This document shows positions 45,301 through 56,000 of a DNA stretch of 64,000 nt, one piece after another (positions within the stretch are counted from its first letter, which is position 1; every line of letters begins with the position of its first letter). The DNA lies in the NCBI GenBank assembly GCA_030142905.1, contig JASJOG010000575.1, positions 42,945 through 106,944 on the forward strand, read 5' to 3'. The position numbers and the translations under genes were made by a program. Under the pieces are notes generated by a model. It saw only the letters and a list, made by a program, of their open reading frames with translations, had not been told where the DNA came from and did no database searches. The DNA comes from Heliopora coerulea (taxonomy: Eukaryota; Cnidaria; Anthozoa; Scleralcyonacea; Helioporidae).

Positions 45301-46119
45301 TTAGTGTTCTTCCTCCGATTTCTAGATACCTTGAAACTCGTTAAAAAAACTCGGCTTCGCCTCGTTTTTTAACTCGTTTCTCGGTACCTAGAAATCGGAG
45401 GAAGAACACCAACTCGTGTTTGAAACATTACTTCAAGTCCCTGTATGCATTTTGTTCGTCTTTGATACAAGTACAATTTTAGCCTGAATTTTCTTTATTT
45501 GAAAGAGGAACAGCCTGTTAATGTTCCTTCGTCATTAGGCGAGTGCCAAACTGAGGCTTTGTCAGTGAGATGTGGTCTCAATCAGACAATTACATCCCAT
45601 TGGAAGACTGTGCTTCAACGAAGATACATTACTGAAAACAGTCTAATATAATGCTCGTGCATGCTGAGCAAAAACAGACTGAGTTTCAAACCAATTACTC
45701 AAGAAATCATTTGATACAGGAAGAACAGAACGACACTTGAGGAATGGAACAATATACATTAATCTGTACTAAATACCTATGTATGGTTACGGTTTATTAT
45801 TCACGAATTTTAACTCTTTCTTTTCATTTATGTTCTATCAGAACGGTCGAAAAAATTAAGGATTGGCGAAATTAATGGACGGCTTTATCAAGAGCTGTGC
45901 ACGGCGTTGAACAAGAAGAATAAAGGAAAAGATTACATCGCTTTAGGTGGAGTTATGAATTACAATGATGATGATATCACGACTTTTCGACTAAGTGATG
46001 ATCCTGCTGATGCTTTGCTGAGGAGCTGGGGAACCAAACGTGAGAATAATGTTTCTCGCCTCATTGAACATCTCCTTGATATAGATAGAGAAGATCTCGT
46101 TGACATGTTAGAAGAGTAG
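37568..46119 (+). CDS. PNP-Death gene 3: divergent nucleosidase-like domain plus Death domain (intact frame)
   Basis: Exons 37568-37604 (ATG), 41124-41753, 42115-42264, 42830-42877, 43685-43747, 45059-45121 and 45842-46119 all join in phase 1 and total 1269 bases, giving 422 residues. The PNP region is only distantly like genes 1 and 2 but keeps the motifs: '[13 protein letters not shown]' with the N-terminal Glu, '[20 protein letters not shown]', 'GGEMEAEG' and 'IVDWADG' with the catalytic Asp. Three acidic linker exons follow; the two at 43685 and 45059 are paralogous to each other ('[11 protein letters not shown]' and '[11 protein letters not shown]'). The Death exon differs from gene 1 at about 7 of 70 residues. 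The start exon comes from the unit 1/2-type 5' region, so the gene may be a chimera. The weakest link is the 3.5-kb first intron. Confidence 0.68.
37684..38172. repeat. GATATA satellite in intron 1 of PNP-Death gene 3
   Basis: About 490 bases, with GATATAGATATATAGATA sub-repeats (37925-38000) distinct from the unit 1 and unit 2 arrays. Confidence 0.9.
38951..39798. repeat. Block Y, copy 2
   Basis: Counterpart of 2795-3640, with the TA/TG tract replaced by a GT run (39293-39344). The sequence after 39798 (TTTCATGACCTG) is not found at copy 1. Confidence 0.75.
39927..40249. mobile_element. Palindromic tRNA-derived SINE with 13-base target duplication
   Basis: CTAGTGATATTAA occurs at 39914-39926 and again at 40250-40262, flanking 323 bases made of two inverted halves. 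The left half contains a tRNA-like unit on the minus strand (39972-40047), the right half the same unit on the plus strand (40091-40166). Each has a seven-pair acceptor stem with G-U pairs, box A-like TAGCTCAAT and box B-like GGGTTCGATCCCC. The would-be anticodon loop lacks the usual T, so neither is a standard tRNA. It lies in intron 1 of PNP-Death gene 3. Confidence 0.75.
40263..41123. other. Remainder of intron 1 of PNP-Death gene 3
   Basis: Single-copy sequence. A frame is open from 40862 into the PNP exon, but a pyrimidine-rich acceptor at 41105-41123 (TTTCTTTCTGTGTACAG-like) marks the exon start. Nothing else was recognised. Confidence 0.55.
42913..43056. repeat. Foldback element in intron of PNP-Death gene 3
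   Basis: CTAAAAACGTTTTAATAAAA at 42920 and its exact complement ending at 43049. The arms continue inward through GTTTTCGATTATATAGTCA and its imperfect complement. No coding content. Confidence 0.65.
43057..43684. other. Intronic spacer, nothing recognised
   Basis: Between linker exons 42830-42877 and 43685-43747. No splice-bounded frame in the right phase was found. The stretch near 43400-43445 contains a GACCTTTCGTACTAGAGGCG-like segment that is not rRNA as far as I can tell. Confidence 0.5.
43748..44628. other. Intronic spacer, single copy
   Basis: Lies between the two paralogous linker exons. Array homology resumes at about 44629. Frames here show no family features. Confidence 0.5.
45286..45427. 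repeat. Foldback element upstream of Death exon 3
   Basis: Copy of 12161-12306. The right arm (GGAGGAAGAACACC) is closer to a perfect inverted repeat here than in unit 1. Confidence 0.6.
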
Positions 46120-46440
46120 TCAGTCATAGCGTAGGATCATCAATGTGTCACAGACGTTTATTTCTTATTAGAACTCAAAGAAAGGACATTGTGTTAACAT
46201 GCTTTCACATCGTTTGGGAAATTGCTAATGAATCTGCTCTGTTTCCTGAAGTATAACCACGATATCTAACCACTTTCTCCTTTCATTCTGTACGGCTAAA
46301 TCGTCTTGCTGGTGTATGTTATTTTACATAAAAAGTGGTGTGACTACCAGAACCTCCACGTCTCACTGCACTTCTGCATTATGTGTATTACAAACGTTAC
46401 CAGTACATCCAGTATCATCATTAACACCATTCCCATTACT

Positions 46441-46745
46441 TACCATCATCACCATCACCATCACTAACATCATCACACTTATATTCGTCATCAGTCACCA
46501 TCAATTCCGTCATCACCATGACCATGACCATCACTATCACCACTAACACCATCTCAACTAACACCATCACCATCACTATGACCATTGCCATCACCATCAT
46601 TACCACTATCACCATCACCATCATCACCACTATCACCATCACCATCACTAATATCATCACACTTATAATCGTCATCAGTCACCATCAATGCCGTCATAAC
46701 CATGACCATGACCACTATCACCATCACCATTATCACCATTACCGT
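46441..46745. repeat. CACCAT minisatellite between convergent genes (unit 3)
   Basis: Third copy. It carries an internal duplication of the ACTATCACCATCACC segment relative to unit 1. Confidence 0.85.
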
Positions 46746-46929
46746 CAGCATCACTTTGAACGTCACCATCTTCATTACCACAGTAACCATAACGTAATAT
46801 AACAAATAAGCACAACCGCAACCACAAAACATTTTAGTGGACAAAAAAAATTAACAATATACATTACAATTTACAATGACTGTTGAATTTCTTTACCACT
46901 AAATGTGCTGTGCTGTGCTGTGCGAGTCT

Positions 46930-48545
46930 TTACTTCAGTCTCACATTTCTCGGAATTTTAGCAGGTTCAGGAGGTTTTATCACGCTTCTTGGTCCAGGAA
47001 TGCTATATGGAAGTAGACCTTAAGAAACGAAGTTTGACATTAGTATTTTGAATGAGAAGTTGAGCTGGTCAAATCGCACATGAATTGCACTTAATGCAAG
47101 GCTAACCAAGAATGCCTTCTCAGCTTGTGTTAAGGCTCATTTTGCCCAGTCAAACGACTACGCATGTTGACACAATTTTAAAGTGCTCCTGCGATCAAAC
47201 CTGCCATTAAAGATTCCTCGTTTTCCTAAACAGCAAGAAATTCTAACTGACTTTGCAAAATTTCAGTGAGCTAAGAGCTTGATAAGTCTTGTTCTGTTCC
47301 TGTAAAGTATAATTTTACGCCTGCCATAACCGAAACTTGATCCGAAAGCTTGCGATGTAAAATTGAAGACGAGACGTCGGAAGTTCAACACGAGAAGAAA
47401 ATGATTGTCTTGTTACCAAATGAATGTATTCATGTTCGGAGAAAATGTACATAAATATTGGACACTACGAGAACTCTTCGAAGAAATATCACAGGACAAG
47501 TACAAAATCACCAATCACAGATGTTGCATCAAGCCTTTGGCACTTTGACATCTCAGCTAAAGACACCGCTATAAAATCGCGGGTTCTTTTGCTAAAACTG
47601 TGGAATAATGGCGGGAGAAATCTTCACAACTTGGGAGGAGAAGATAATTATGATGATGTGTTTGTTTTTCGTGTTTTTTCACTACAAATGTAAACAGTTC
47701 TCAACCTAAAGCGATATTGTGGGGCAATAAATCGCAGGCAGAAAATACGTTAATTTTCTTTATACCATAAATATGTTGAATTGCCTGCGAGGAATTAGTT
47801 CCCAATGAATAATTTGCAGCAGCATGAACTGACTACCAGTCAAGGATACAATATACTAACCAAAGTCTTGTGCTGTGTGAATTGCCTTGATTAGGTTTTC
47901 CTGTTGAACTCTGCAAACACCTACAAAAAAAGTAAGCTTGTTTAGGACAAAATGCACAGAAACGTTAAAATACCAACGAAGCAAAAGATACTTTTTTTGG
48001 TCTTTCTTAACGCAAAATATTTATAAACGCACAAAAGCTCTTTTATTTCGTATTTTTGAAGCCTCAAAGTTTGCAGTGGAGACCCCGCACTGGTTAGTAG
48101 TTGGACTAAGTGAAGAGAGGACAATAGGGTCCTTAAGCAAACAGGACGGGAATGTCGTCAGTCATACAATGTAATTATTCAAGTAAAACAAAGAGAATGA
48201 ACAATTTTTAGTTCCAAGGGAAATGCAGTGTCACCCTCGTTCTCCATACAACGTCGCTTGAAGCATTTTTACGTGTTTAGCATGACGTTAACTCGTGGTG
48301 CAGCAAAAGCGGTCAGTAGAGTTTCTCCTTAGTTTGAACTAAAATGTGACATGATATAAAACTTGGTTAACTTCGAAATTCAGAGGATATTTTCAACTGT
48401 TAGCATCAATGTTTCTTACATACCTGTTTTCGTAGCTTCAAACACTTCGCCAGTGTGCGGAGATATAAATTGCGAAAGTAGATCAATATCCTGTCAAATC
48501 AAAACTGCACAGTAAATCAAATTGAAAGTTAAAGGTAAAAGTGCA

Positions 48546-48585
<40 letters not shown>

Positions 48586-51500
48586 TACACTTTTACTTTC
48601 AACTTTCAATTAAGAGAATAGAAATAAAATATATAATATATATAAAAATATAAAGAAAGAGAATAGAAATAAAATTCAGATTTAAAACCCTTTGCCTTTA
48701 TTCACAACCAACAAACAATTTACAATATATACACATCTATATAATATAAATAAATATTACCCTGTAATCTAGTTCATATCCACCAGCCAAGTAAAGTCGA
48801 CAAATTGGACAAGGATTACCGGATACCACTTGCGTGTCTCCAGTTCCTCTCTGTGAAGGAGAACACAGCATATAAATTAAGTCGCAAGAACGTAACGTTT
48901 AACAAAAATATTCCACCACTTATTACAAAAGGAACGGAATAGGAATGTAAGAATCCATACCAGAACTGGAAATTAGGATAGTTCAAAAGAAACTTTGCAA
49001 TGACGTTTCCCCAATTTATAATTGACAAAAATCGTTACCAAGTTAGGAGTGAAAATTAGGAATGTTTCGGTATGTAGGTTTATGTACTGTGCGCATGCGC
49101 ATTCAAACGTACAGTAAAACTCAACACAATCTTCCACGTGCACTTACGATGCATTTCTTTCTTGTTCTCTGTTTACAATTAAAGAAGAAAAAAAAGGATT
49201 AAAGAAGAAAAAAAAGGATTAAAGAAGAAAAAAAAGGATTAAAGAAGAAAAAAAAGGATTAAAAAAAAGTGTTTACTGTATTTGATATAGAATATGCACT
49301 TGGCAAATATCAAGCATGAACTAAAGTGACCTACATCAAGTTAAATAAAACCTACCATGGGAGGTTTCTGTCCTTTGAAGTTCCGTCTGTAGTAGGCCCA
49401 GATTGGTTTTTCTAAGTAGACTTGTTAGCAAAAAATACAGAAAATTAGTTACAATAAAAAGAAATTGGCTAATATTTGCAAAGGGAAATCAGTAATTTTT
49501 AATACAATGCAGTTTTTGTTTTCTTTTCTTTATTTTGGGAGGCAAGGGTAAAGTCCAAATCCCAGAAAAAAAGTAAATTGCCTCATACATGCAGTGAATT
49601 GAAACACACCAACTATGATTATGCAATATAATAAAATATACAAATTATGCTTATCTAAAACAGATTATCAAGACATTCACCTTTCTTTTCTGAACACTGT
49701 TCATCTATTTCATCATCCTGTACTTTAATTAACCTGATTACATGCAAGAAATTTATGGAATATGTAAAATTAATTCTAAATTCTGACCTTACTTAAAAGT
49801 TGACAATCTCTAGCCTAAACAGAACTCTACCTTTGTTTATGTGGTTCTTGACTGGATAAAGATTTGATGTAAGATATAGCTTTTTGCACATCATGTCGAG
49901 TTCCTATAAGTAAGCAGAAACAGATAGGAATTGCTTTACTGTGAATTACTGCAAATGTTCTTAACATTACCAAACTAATCACTATTATTACTGAACAGTT
50001 CTTCTATTACACAACAACACATTTTATTACAGAACAGTACTTTTGTTACTCACAGCTTATTGATCAAGTGTGAGGTCTGCACTAGTGAAATGTCAGATGC
50101 AAGTCATACATAATATTGTCAAAAATTTTGATTTTTATTCAATATAAACAAGGTCTTTTTAGATTTCTCCCTCTTAGTGGGTAATATAGGGAATATATGA
50201 CCACTTATAAACCAATTAAATTTCAGGATTTCTGTATTTGGACCACTCACTGCCACAGCTACATAATAATGAACAATATACCATTATTACAGGGGCAGAT
50301 TTTCTGGGGGGGTGCAGGGGGGTGTGCACCCCCAAAATTTTCTAGCACCCCCTCAGAAAAATTCGAAAATGGCATGCATACTTTAGGTTATTATTTTTAT
50401 TATAGGTTTTATTTAAAGAAACTTATACATTTGGCAGTAAGAGTATGGGCTTATGGCGATATTCCTAAAAAAAATACAACAGCCCGGTCAACCCCTTTGG
50501 TAGCACACCAATGCACCCCCCCCAGGGAAATCTGCACCCCTCCTGTCAGATGAGCATTGATCCGCCCCTGCATTATTAACAATGGCAACAATTTTACTTC
50601 ATGTTCTACCACATCATCCAACCTTAGTGACCTCCTCTGATTGCTGTGCGCGATGAGAGTCTACGTACTCAATCAAAACCTTGTCTTGATATGACTTGAG
50701 GAAAAGCATTACCTCCTACAAGAACTTTCCATCCTTGTTTAGTATCCTCATCTTCAACTTCCTTCTCTCCTTCATTTAATATTTTTACTAGAACACCAGT
50801 CTTCTCCTTGATGTTTTTTATCATCTCACCTCAATCATTAAAATAAATAGAAAAATCAAATTTAACTGTTGTAATGTTTTTAAAGCTAGCATTTGTGATA
50901 GTTCCTGGTGCTGATTGTGGCTAAGGCCAAAGGTTTCATAGGACAAACTTTGAAATGAAGCAAGGTCCAAATGCATAAATCAGGAAAAGGAGTTTATGGT
51001 AAACTAAACAACAATTCATTGCTTGCAGTTTAATGCAAATCAGCAGCAGTTACAAGTGCATTTTGTGACCCTGTCATTTAGTTTATACATTCACAGGGAC
51101 ACTGGAGGCATCATAAACATTTTTGCAAAGTCAACCAACTTGTATTTTGGGTCTGGCACCACAGAATGCAGTATATTTAAGTCATGCTAGACAGTAATGA
51201 GTTTCAATCAGAACAAACATAATTTCAATCTTCCTAGTGTTACAGACTGCATAACAAGAAAATGTGAACTCAGTTATGTAATTTTGAAAGAGATTCACAT
51301 ACAAACAAAAGGCTAAGGAAAATATGACAAACATACTCTTATAATGTTCAATGATCTACTTTAGAAGACCAGAACTTATCTGTATGTGCACAAAAGTTCA
51401 CTTGATACTTGAACTTAAAGGAATTATAAAGAAAATCCAATTAAACCTGCATTCAGATGATAGAACATGCAAGCAGGAACTCCATGAAATACATCTTGAA

Positions 51501-52955
51501 CAGCAAATAGATTACAATCAAGAAATATGCTCAAAAACTACCTATTGAACAAATTCACTAATTGGACTGAGATGTCTCCTTTTATAGTTTTCTGATTTTG
51601 TACTTTTAGTAACTTTACACCATATGCAATTATGTAATGTTAGTATAATTATCTTAATCTGCTTAGTCATATCATTGTCATCAGCTGAGTCATCATGATT
51701 GTGAGATTGATGTCACATTACATAAGCGTTCAAGAACTTTCCCTGTTAACACAACTCTTCTTTTGACATGTTAATTCATTGTACAAGAAGTTTCTATGCA
51801 GTCATGACAATACACTTACTAAAATATGCTAAATCATTTATACTTTCATCAGCTACAATAAGTCTCTCGCTCACAAACTCTGGGTCATCTAGAACAGTTG
51901 TATTCAAGCTTCTAGTTTTTAGCACTTTCAGTTTACATCCAGAAGTTCCTAAAAAAATAAAAGAACTTGTTTATAGTGGAACCATCATAAGACTACATTT
52001 ATCCAGCCATTAGGCATTGATGTAACAATAATGGAACTTCCATTAGCACTGAAATATCAACATGGATACTACCTGTATGCTTTGTACCCATTAACATCAG
52101 CTATACATTCTTCTAGTTTAATGATAGTAATTGACTGTTCAAAACAGTCATGGCTTTGAAATGATACCAGGTTCAAATGGTTTGTTAACTTAATGAAGTA
52201 CTTGGAATTGAATCAGCAGGATTGACTGAGCCTCCTTGGTATGCGTCTGGATGGTTTTATTGTTCACATTGAGTAAGGATAAACCTGTTAAACCTCTAGT
52301 TTGTCCTAAATGTCTACTCCTTCTAATGCCAAACAACTTCACTCATCAGGGGAAGACGTTTGGACACCTTGGGGTTTAAGCTGATGCACCCTTAACCCAA
52401 ATTACCTCTGTGCCATCTGTGACCTTTTATTATTTTACTGTGTGTTATGTGATTAGAGTAAATAATTAATGGCTTAACATGTCCTTAGCCCATTAACCCC
52501 TACACAAGCCAAAAACGACCTGAGCACGTGCGGAAATTTTACCACGGGGCTCTCCCAGCGGTCATCCATGTTAATTAGTTACCTGTTCAATTAACTAATC
52601 AATTAATTATATTAACAGAGTTTAATTTCATGTGTCTCCAGTTTTTTATTTCTGAAAAAAGACTTTCAACTCCTCATAATTCAATAAATGTTCATTCCAC
52701 CTTCTCCTAAGTTGTAGTGACAGTGTGATATCATTTACCTAGTGTCATATTATCATTTAAGATTGGTAGAGATGATGACCATGATCCATGCTGATCTGAT
52801 GTCTGTCCAAACAGTGCTAACCGATTGAATATCAACATCGAAAGCCACCTTCCACGTACGTTAAAATACCCATTAACTAATTGTCTGCAGAGAAAACCTT
52901 TGGAGAATCGTCCTGAAAGACTGATACGTCCCAACAATCCATTAACGGCCGCCAT
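46930..52955 (-). CDS. MRPS18B: MRPS18B-like (mS40) gene, full-length copy with upstream IF3-like exons
   Basis: The 3' part is clear: exons 49681-49733, 49356-49411, 48761-48850, 48424-48490, 47861-47920 and 46930-47018 (TAA) encode 'EKPIWAYYRRNFKG', 'SGNPCPICR', 'DLLSQFISPHTGEVFEAT', 'VCRVQQEN' and 'LLPYSIPGP', the signature of mitoribosomal protein S18B. Upstream exons join in phase: 49831-49903 (TRHDVQKAISYIKSL), 50713-50829 (MIKNIKEKTGVLVKILNEG) and probably 51103-51186 ('HDLNILHSVVPDPKYKLVDF', like the N-domain end of translation factor IF3), then 51820-51948 and 52739-52955. The last begins with ATG and an Arg-rich, acid-free leader (MAAVNGLLGRISLSGRFSKG) typical of mitochondrial import. 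One small exon between 51186 and 51820 is not located. These may be one fused gene or two genes: a TAG directly follows 'HKQR' if the 49831 donor is not used. Confidence 0.6.
48519..48609. repeat. AT-cored hairpin in an MRPS18B intron (unit 3)
   Basis: Same inverted arms as in units 1 and 2, with one mismatch (GGTACACTT). Confidence 0.8.
49181..49260. repeat. 20-bp tandem repeat, four perfect copies
   Basis: AAAGAAGAAAAAAAAGGATT is repeated four times in an MRPS18B intron. The corresponding sites in units 1 and 2 have a single, slightly different copy, so the expansion is specific to unit 3. Confidence 0.95.
50290..50570. mobile_element. hAT-type MITE, 281 bp, with 8-base target duplication
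   Basis: CATTATTA occurs at 50282-50289 and 50571-50578. The element begins CAGGGGCAGAT and ends with the complement of CAGGGGCGGAT. An 8-base duplication with CAGGGG-type ends is characteristic of the hAT superfamily. There is no transposase, so it is non-autonomous. It lies in an intron between the IF3-like exons. Confidence 0.85.
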
Positions 52956-53060
52956 ATTGCTTATTAGTCTTCGATATGGATTATGGGTAGCCAGCATCTC
53001 CTTATCATCGTTTTCACCACCAACCAATCAAAAGAGTACAAGTAGATCACGTGCAGGGTG
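52956..53060. promoter_or_regulatory. Candidate promoter of the IF3-like/MRPS18B gene
   Basis: Immediately upstream of the minus-strand ATG. The start itself is embedded in CAATATGGCGGCC, a YY1-like motif that often overlaps the start region of housekeeping mitochondrial genes. A CCAATCA box is at 53024-53030 and a palindromic CACGTG E-box at 53048-53053. It could also serve a plus-strand transcript. Motif-based inference only. Confidence 0.35.
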
Positions 53061-56000
53061 TTTTTCGCCTTACTCCTTGAGAAAGAAAGGAAACGCTTCG
53101 CTTTTTTAAAGTTTCTAGGTTTTCTGATGAAAATTGATGCGGATATTTGGAGTATTTTCACAGGAAGTATGTGTGGGATCGACGACCTATCCTGTAGAGT
53201 ATACTTAATGTGTTTTCATGCCTATCGTTTTGCCATTTCTTTACAGATGTGTAAAAAGTTGACAACGCCATCTTGCATCTCATTGTCGATACTTTGGCAC
53301 TTCGCTTGAATTTCGATATGTCAGTTCACGAAACTGCTAGTAAACTGCATAAAAAGTTAAAGGGACTGGGAAATAGGGTGTAAAGTTAAATAGAAAGGGC
53401 TGAAACATGATTTTTCTGTGAGAGAAGACCAGGCAAGAAAATTTCATTGACTTTCTCAAATCTGTGAAAGGGCGAGCTTTTTTGGTAAAAACGTACAGTT
53501 TGGCTTTTGCTTTCGTCTCTTGGTTGCTAAAATTAAGTTGCTTCATACGTAACTCTGTCGAATTCACCGATAAACTACAGCTTGTAGTATAAATAAACGA
53601 CAGAAAGGCGATGTAGTGCCAGGCAGTAACGTGACTGCCATGTGACTTCCACTTAATAGAACAAACTTGCACATTTAATGAAAACAGGTTTAGCTACGCA
53701 CGTTCTTTGGGAAAATGATTTTAAAATTTGGCGTAAGTATTTTCAACCGCGTGAAGAATTGATTTTCTCACCGTTAGAAAATTTGGGGGACAGGTGCCTT
53801 AGAAAATTAATGAACATAAAAATGATTAAAATATGGAGGAAACACGTAATTCCTAAATTATAAATGTAAAACGCGTCAAACATTAAGATTGTAATAAAAT
53901 TGCTTTTGTGCCCTGAGGAAAAAATGAAAAAAAAAATTTAAAATTTTTCTTTATTCGTTCACGATCACACGTTTCAACGTTTTTACGGACCAATGCAACC
54001 AACTTTTCACCATTTTCTTTGCTTTCTAACTTTCTTATTTCTTATTTTGTCAAAAAATAAATAGTCGACGCTGGGAATAAATAATTTCAGCCTCCATAAA
54101 GAATTTCAGCCCACCAAGCAGGGATGAAAATATATGTTAGCCTGGGCTGAAATTTTCATTACATAATTGCAAGGAAATTTTCAAAGACATTTTTTCATGA
54201 GCCTAGACGCAAATTCTCTACGAAATTTGCCCCAGATACAGCAAGTCAACAACCTTAGCCTGTACTGAGGTAGTTTTGTACACCTAGTTGGTGTTGCTGT
54301 TGGGTCCTTGTTCATATTGATTCAAATTCCTTCATAGGAAGCTCCTGTAAAAATTTCAAACTGTTATTTCAATCATTTCAGTTTGCACAGAGTTAAAAAG
54401 AATACCTTACTGGCCACTCCTTGTGCTAGAAATTTTGACTTCTGTAAACTCACAACCAGGGTCCAGGCAAAGCTATTGCAGACTCAGAGTATCAACTCAC
54501 TCATATAGTTATGGCCATTTAATTCTTGGCCTAGGTTAAAGATGCATTTTTGCAGTAGATTGCACATGACTCTGAGGATTTCATTAATGCAGTTAAATTT
54601 TCACAATTTTCAGTCCTGTTCTAAAAATATTTGCATGCTGCGTGTGGAAAGTATTTGGGAGTTACTGCATCACAGAAACCACCCACAAAAAACTTGTGAA
54701 GAAAAACTATTTTTGGTCACTGACATACTGATGACCATGACAACATGAGATGTTAAGACACTTCTTTGCATATCTGTGAAAGTACATCAATGGAATGGAA
54801 ATTAATGCATCAAATAATTTCTGGCTTTTCTGAAGTAACACCAGTGTACACCAGGCTTATCAAATAGGTTTAAAGATCCCTTGGTAATAAACTGTACAAA
54901 GCTTAAACTCTAATTTACATTCAGACAAATAAAGAGGATTTTTAGCAAACATAAAACCTGCCAAGATTTACATCCAGTAATGAATTTCAAGCACTCCAGT
55001 TGATGAAAATCTTTGGTGAACAATGTATTTTCATAAGCTGCAGCAAGACTGCTAATCTAGTGTATAACAAGTGATTCTGTGATAAAAATTATTTCATCTG
55101 AGTACAACATACAGTGCAGTAGAGCATCATAGTGTTTCCAAGATCCAAGGGTTGGTTCAAAACACAACTGGTGCTAATTCTAGATTACTAGTTAATCTAT
55201 TATTTTTGTTTAGTTTGGTTGAGCAATCTGGTTAAGATTTCACAGCTTAAAATCTCTTTGTATACACATGAAATCAGTTAACCGTTCTTAACAGTATACC
55301 CAGAATTTGTCCGTGAGATTTTTGCTCATTGTGGTTTAAGCTAATAGCATTTTGAAGGACGATGTTCATTTGAAATAGGGACTTGTAATGAGTTCTCTTC
55401 TCCTATGCAAACATACACATTTACGTGAATATCTAGATGTTCGTTCATCAAAATGTAGCAAATTGAGAAAAAAAAATTGTTGGTGAAAATATGTCAGCTT
55501 GTGTCACGTATTTAGTGTTTTTACAGTCCCTGAAGACATGCTATAAGACAAGAGGCAAATTTAATGCCAACTCTAACCTACTGCTGCCTCCAGATGCCCA
55601 ATAACATTTTACCAATGATAGTGTAGGTAATTCTATTAGTCAAAGGGAACTTGTCTAGGTGGAAGTTGAGGAATCTAGCAAGGTTGCTGAAAGTTAAGTA
55701 GGGATTACATGAAGTGCACTCAATGGTATGTTTGTAAGTTGTCTGTAAGTTTGACAGTTTTTGCAACTTTCTGTGTGGAGATATGTATTTACAGTGATGA
55801 ACAAGACTGATTTGTGTAGAAAGCTGGACGGTAGTGAATCACATAATTTTTCTTACTAACTGCAAAACTAGTTTATTGCAAACTTTGGATTGGTTTTATA
55901 AGCATTTACTTTTCTCTGGTTTTTCTGAGGCCACCAATCTATGTCCTGGCAGAATTGAAAGTAGCACAAATTGTGAGCCCATATGGCTAATTACCTCACA

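Larger units (their letters stand above)
36405..49690. repeat. Tandem unit 3, rearranged (about 13.3 kb)
   Basis: It begins like units 1 and 2 but switches at about 38950, within a CCAT microsatellite, to block Y and then to sequence with a clearly divergent PNP gene. From about 44629 it again matches unit 1, including the second linker exon, Death exon and MRPS18B. The array homology ends inside MRPS18B exon 5 at about 49690. Confidence 0.75.
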
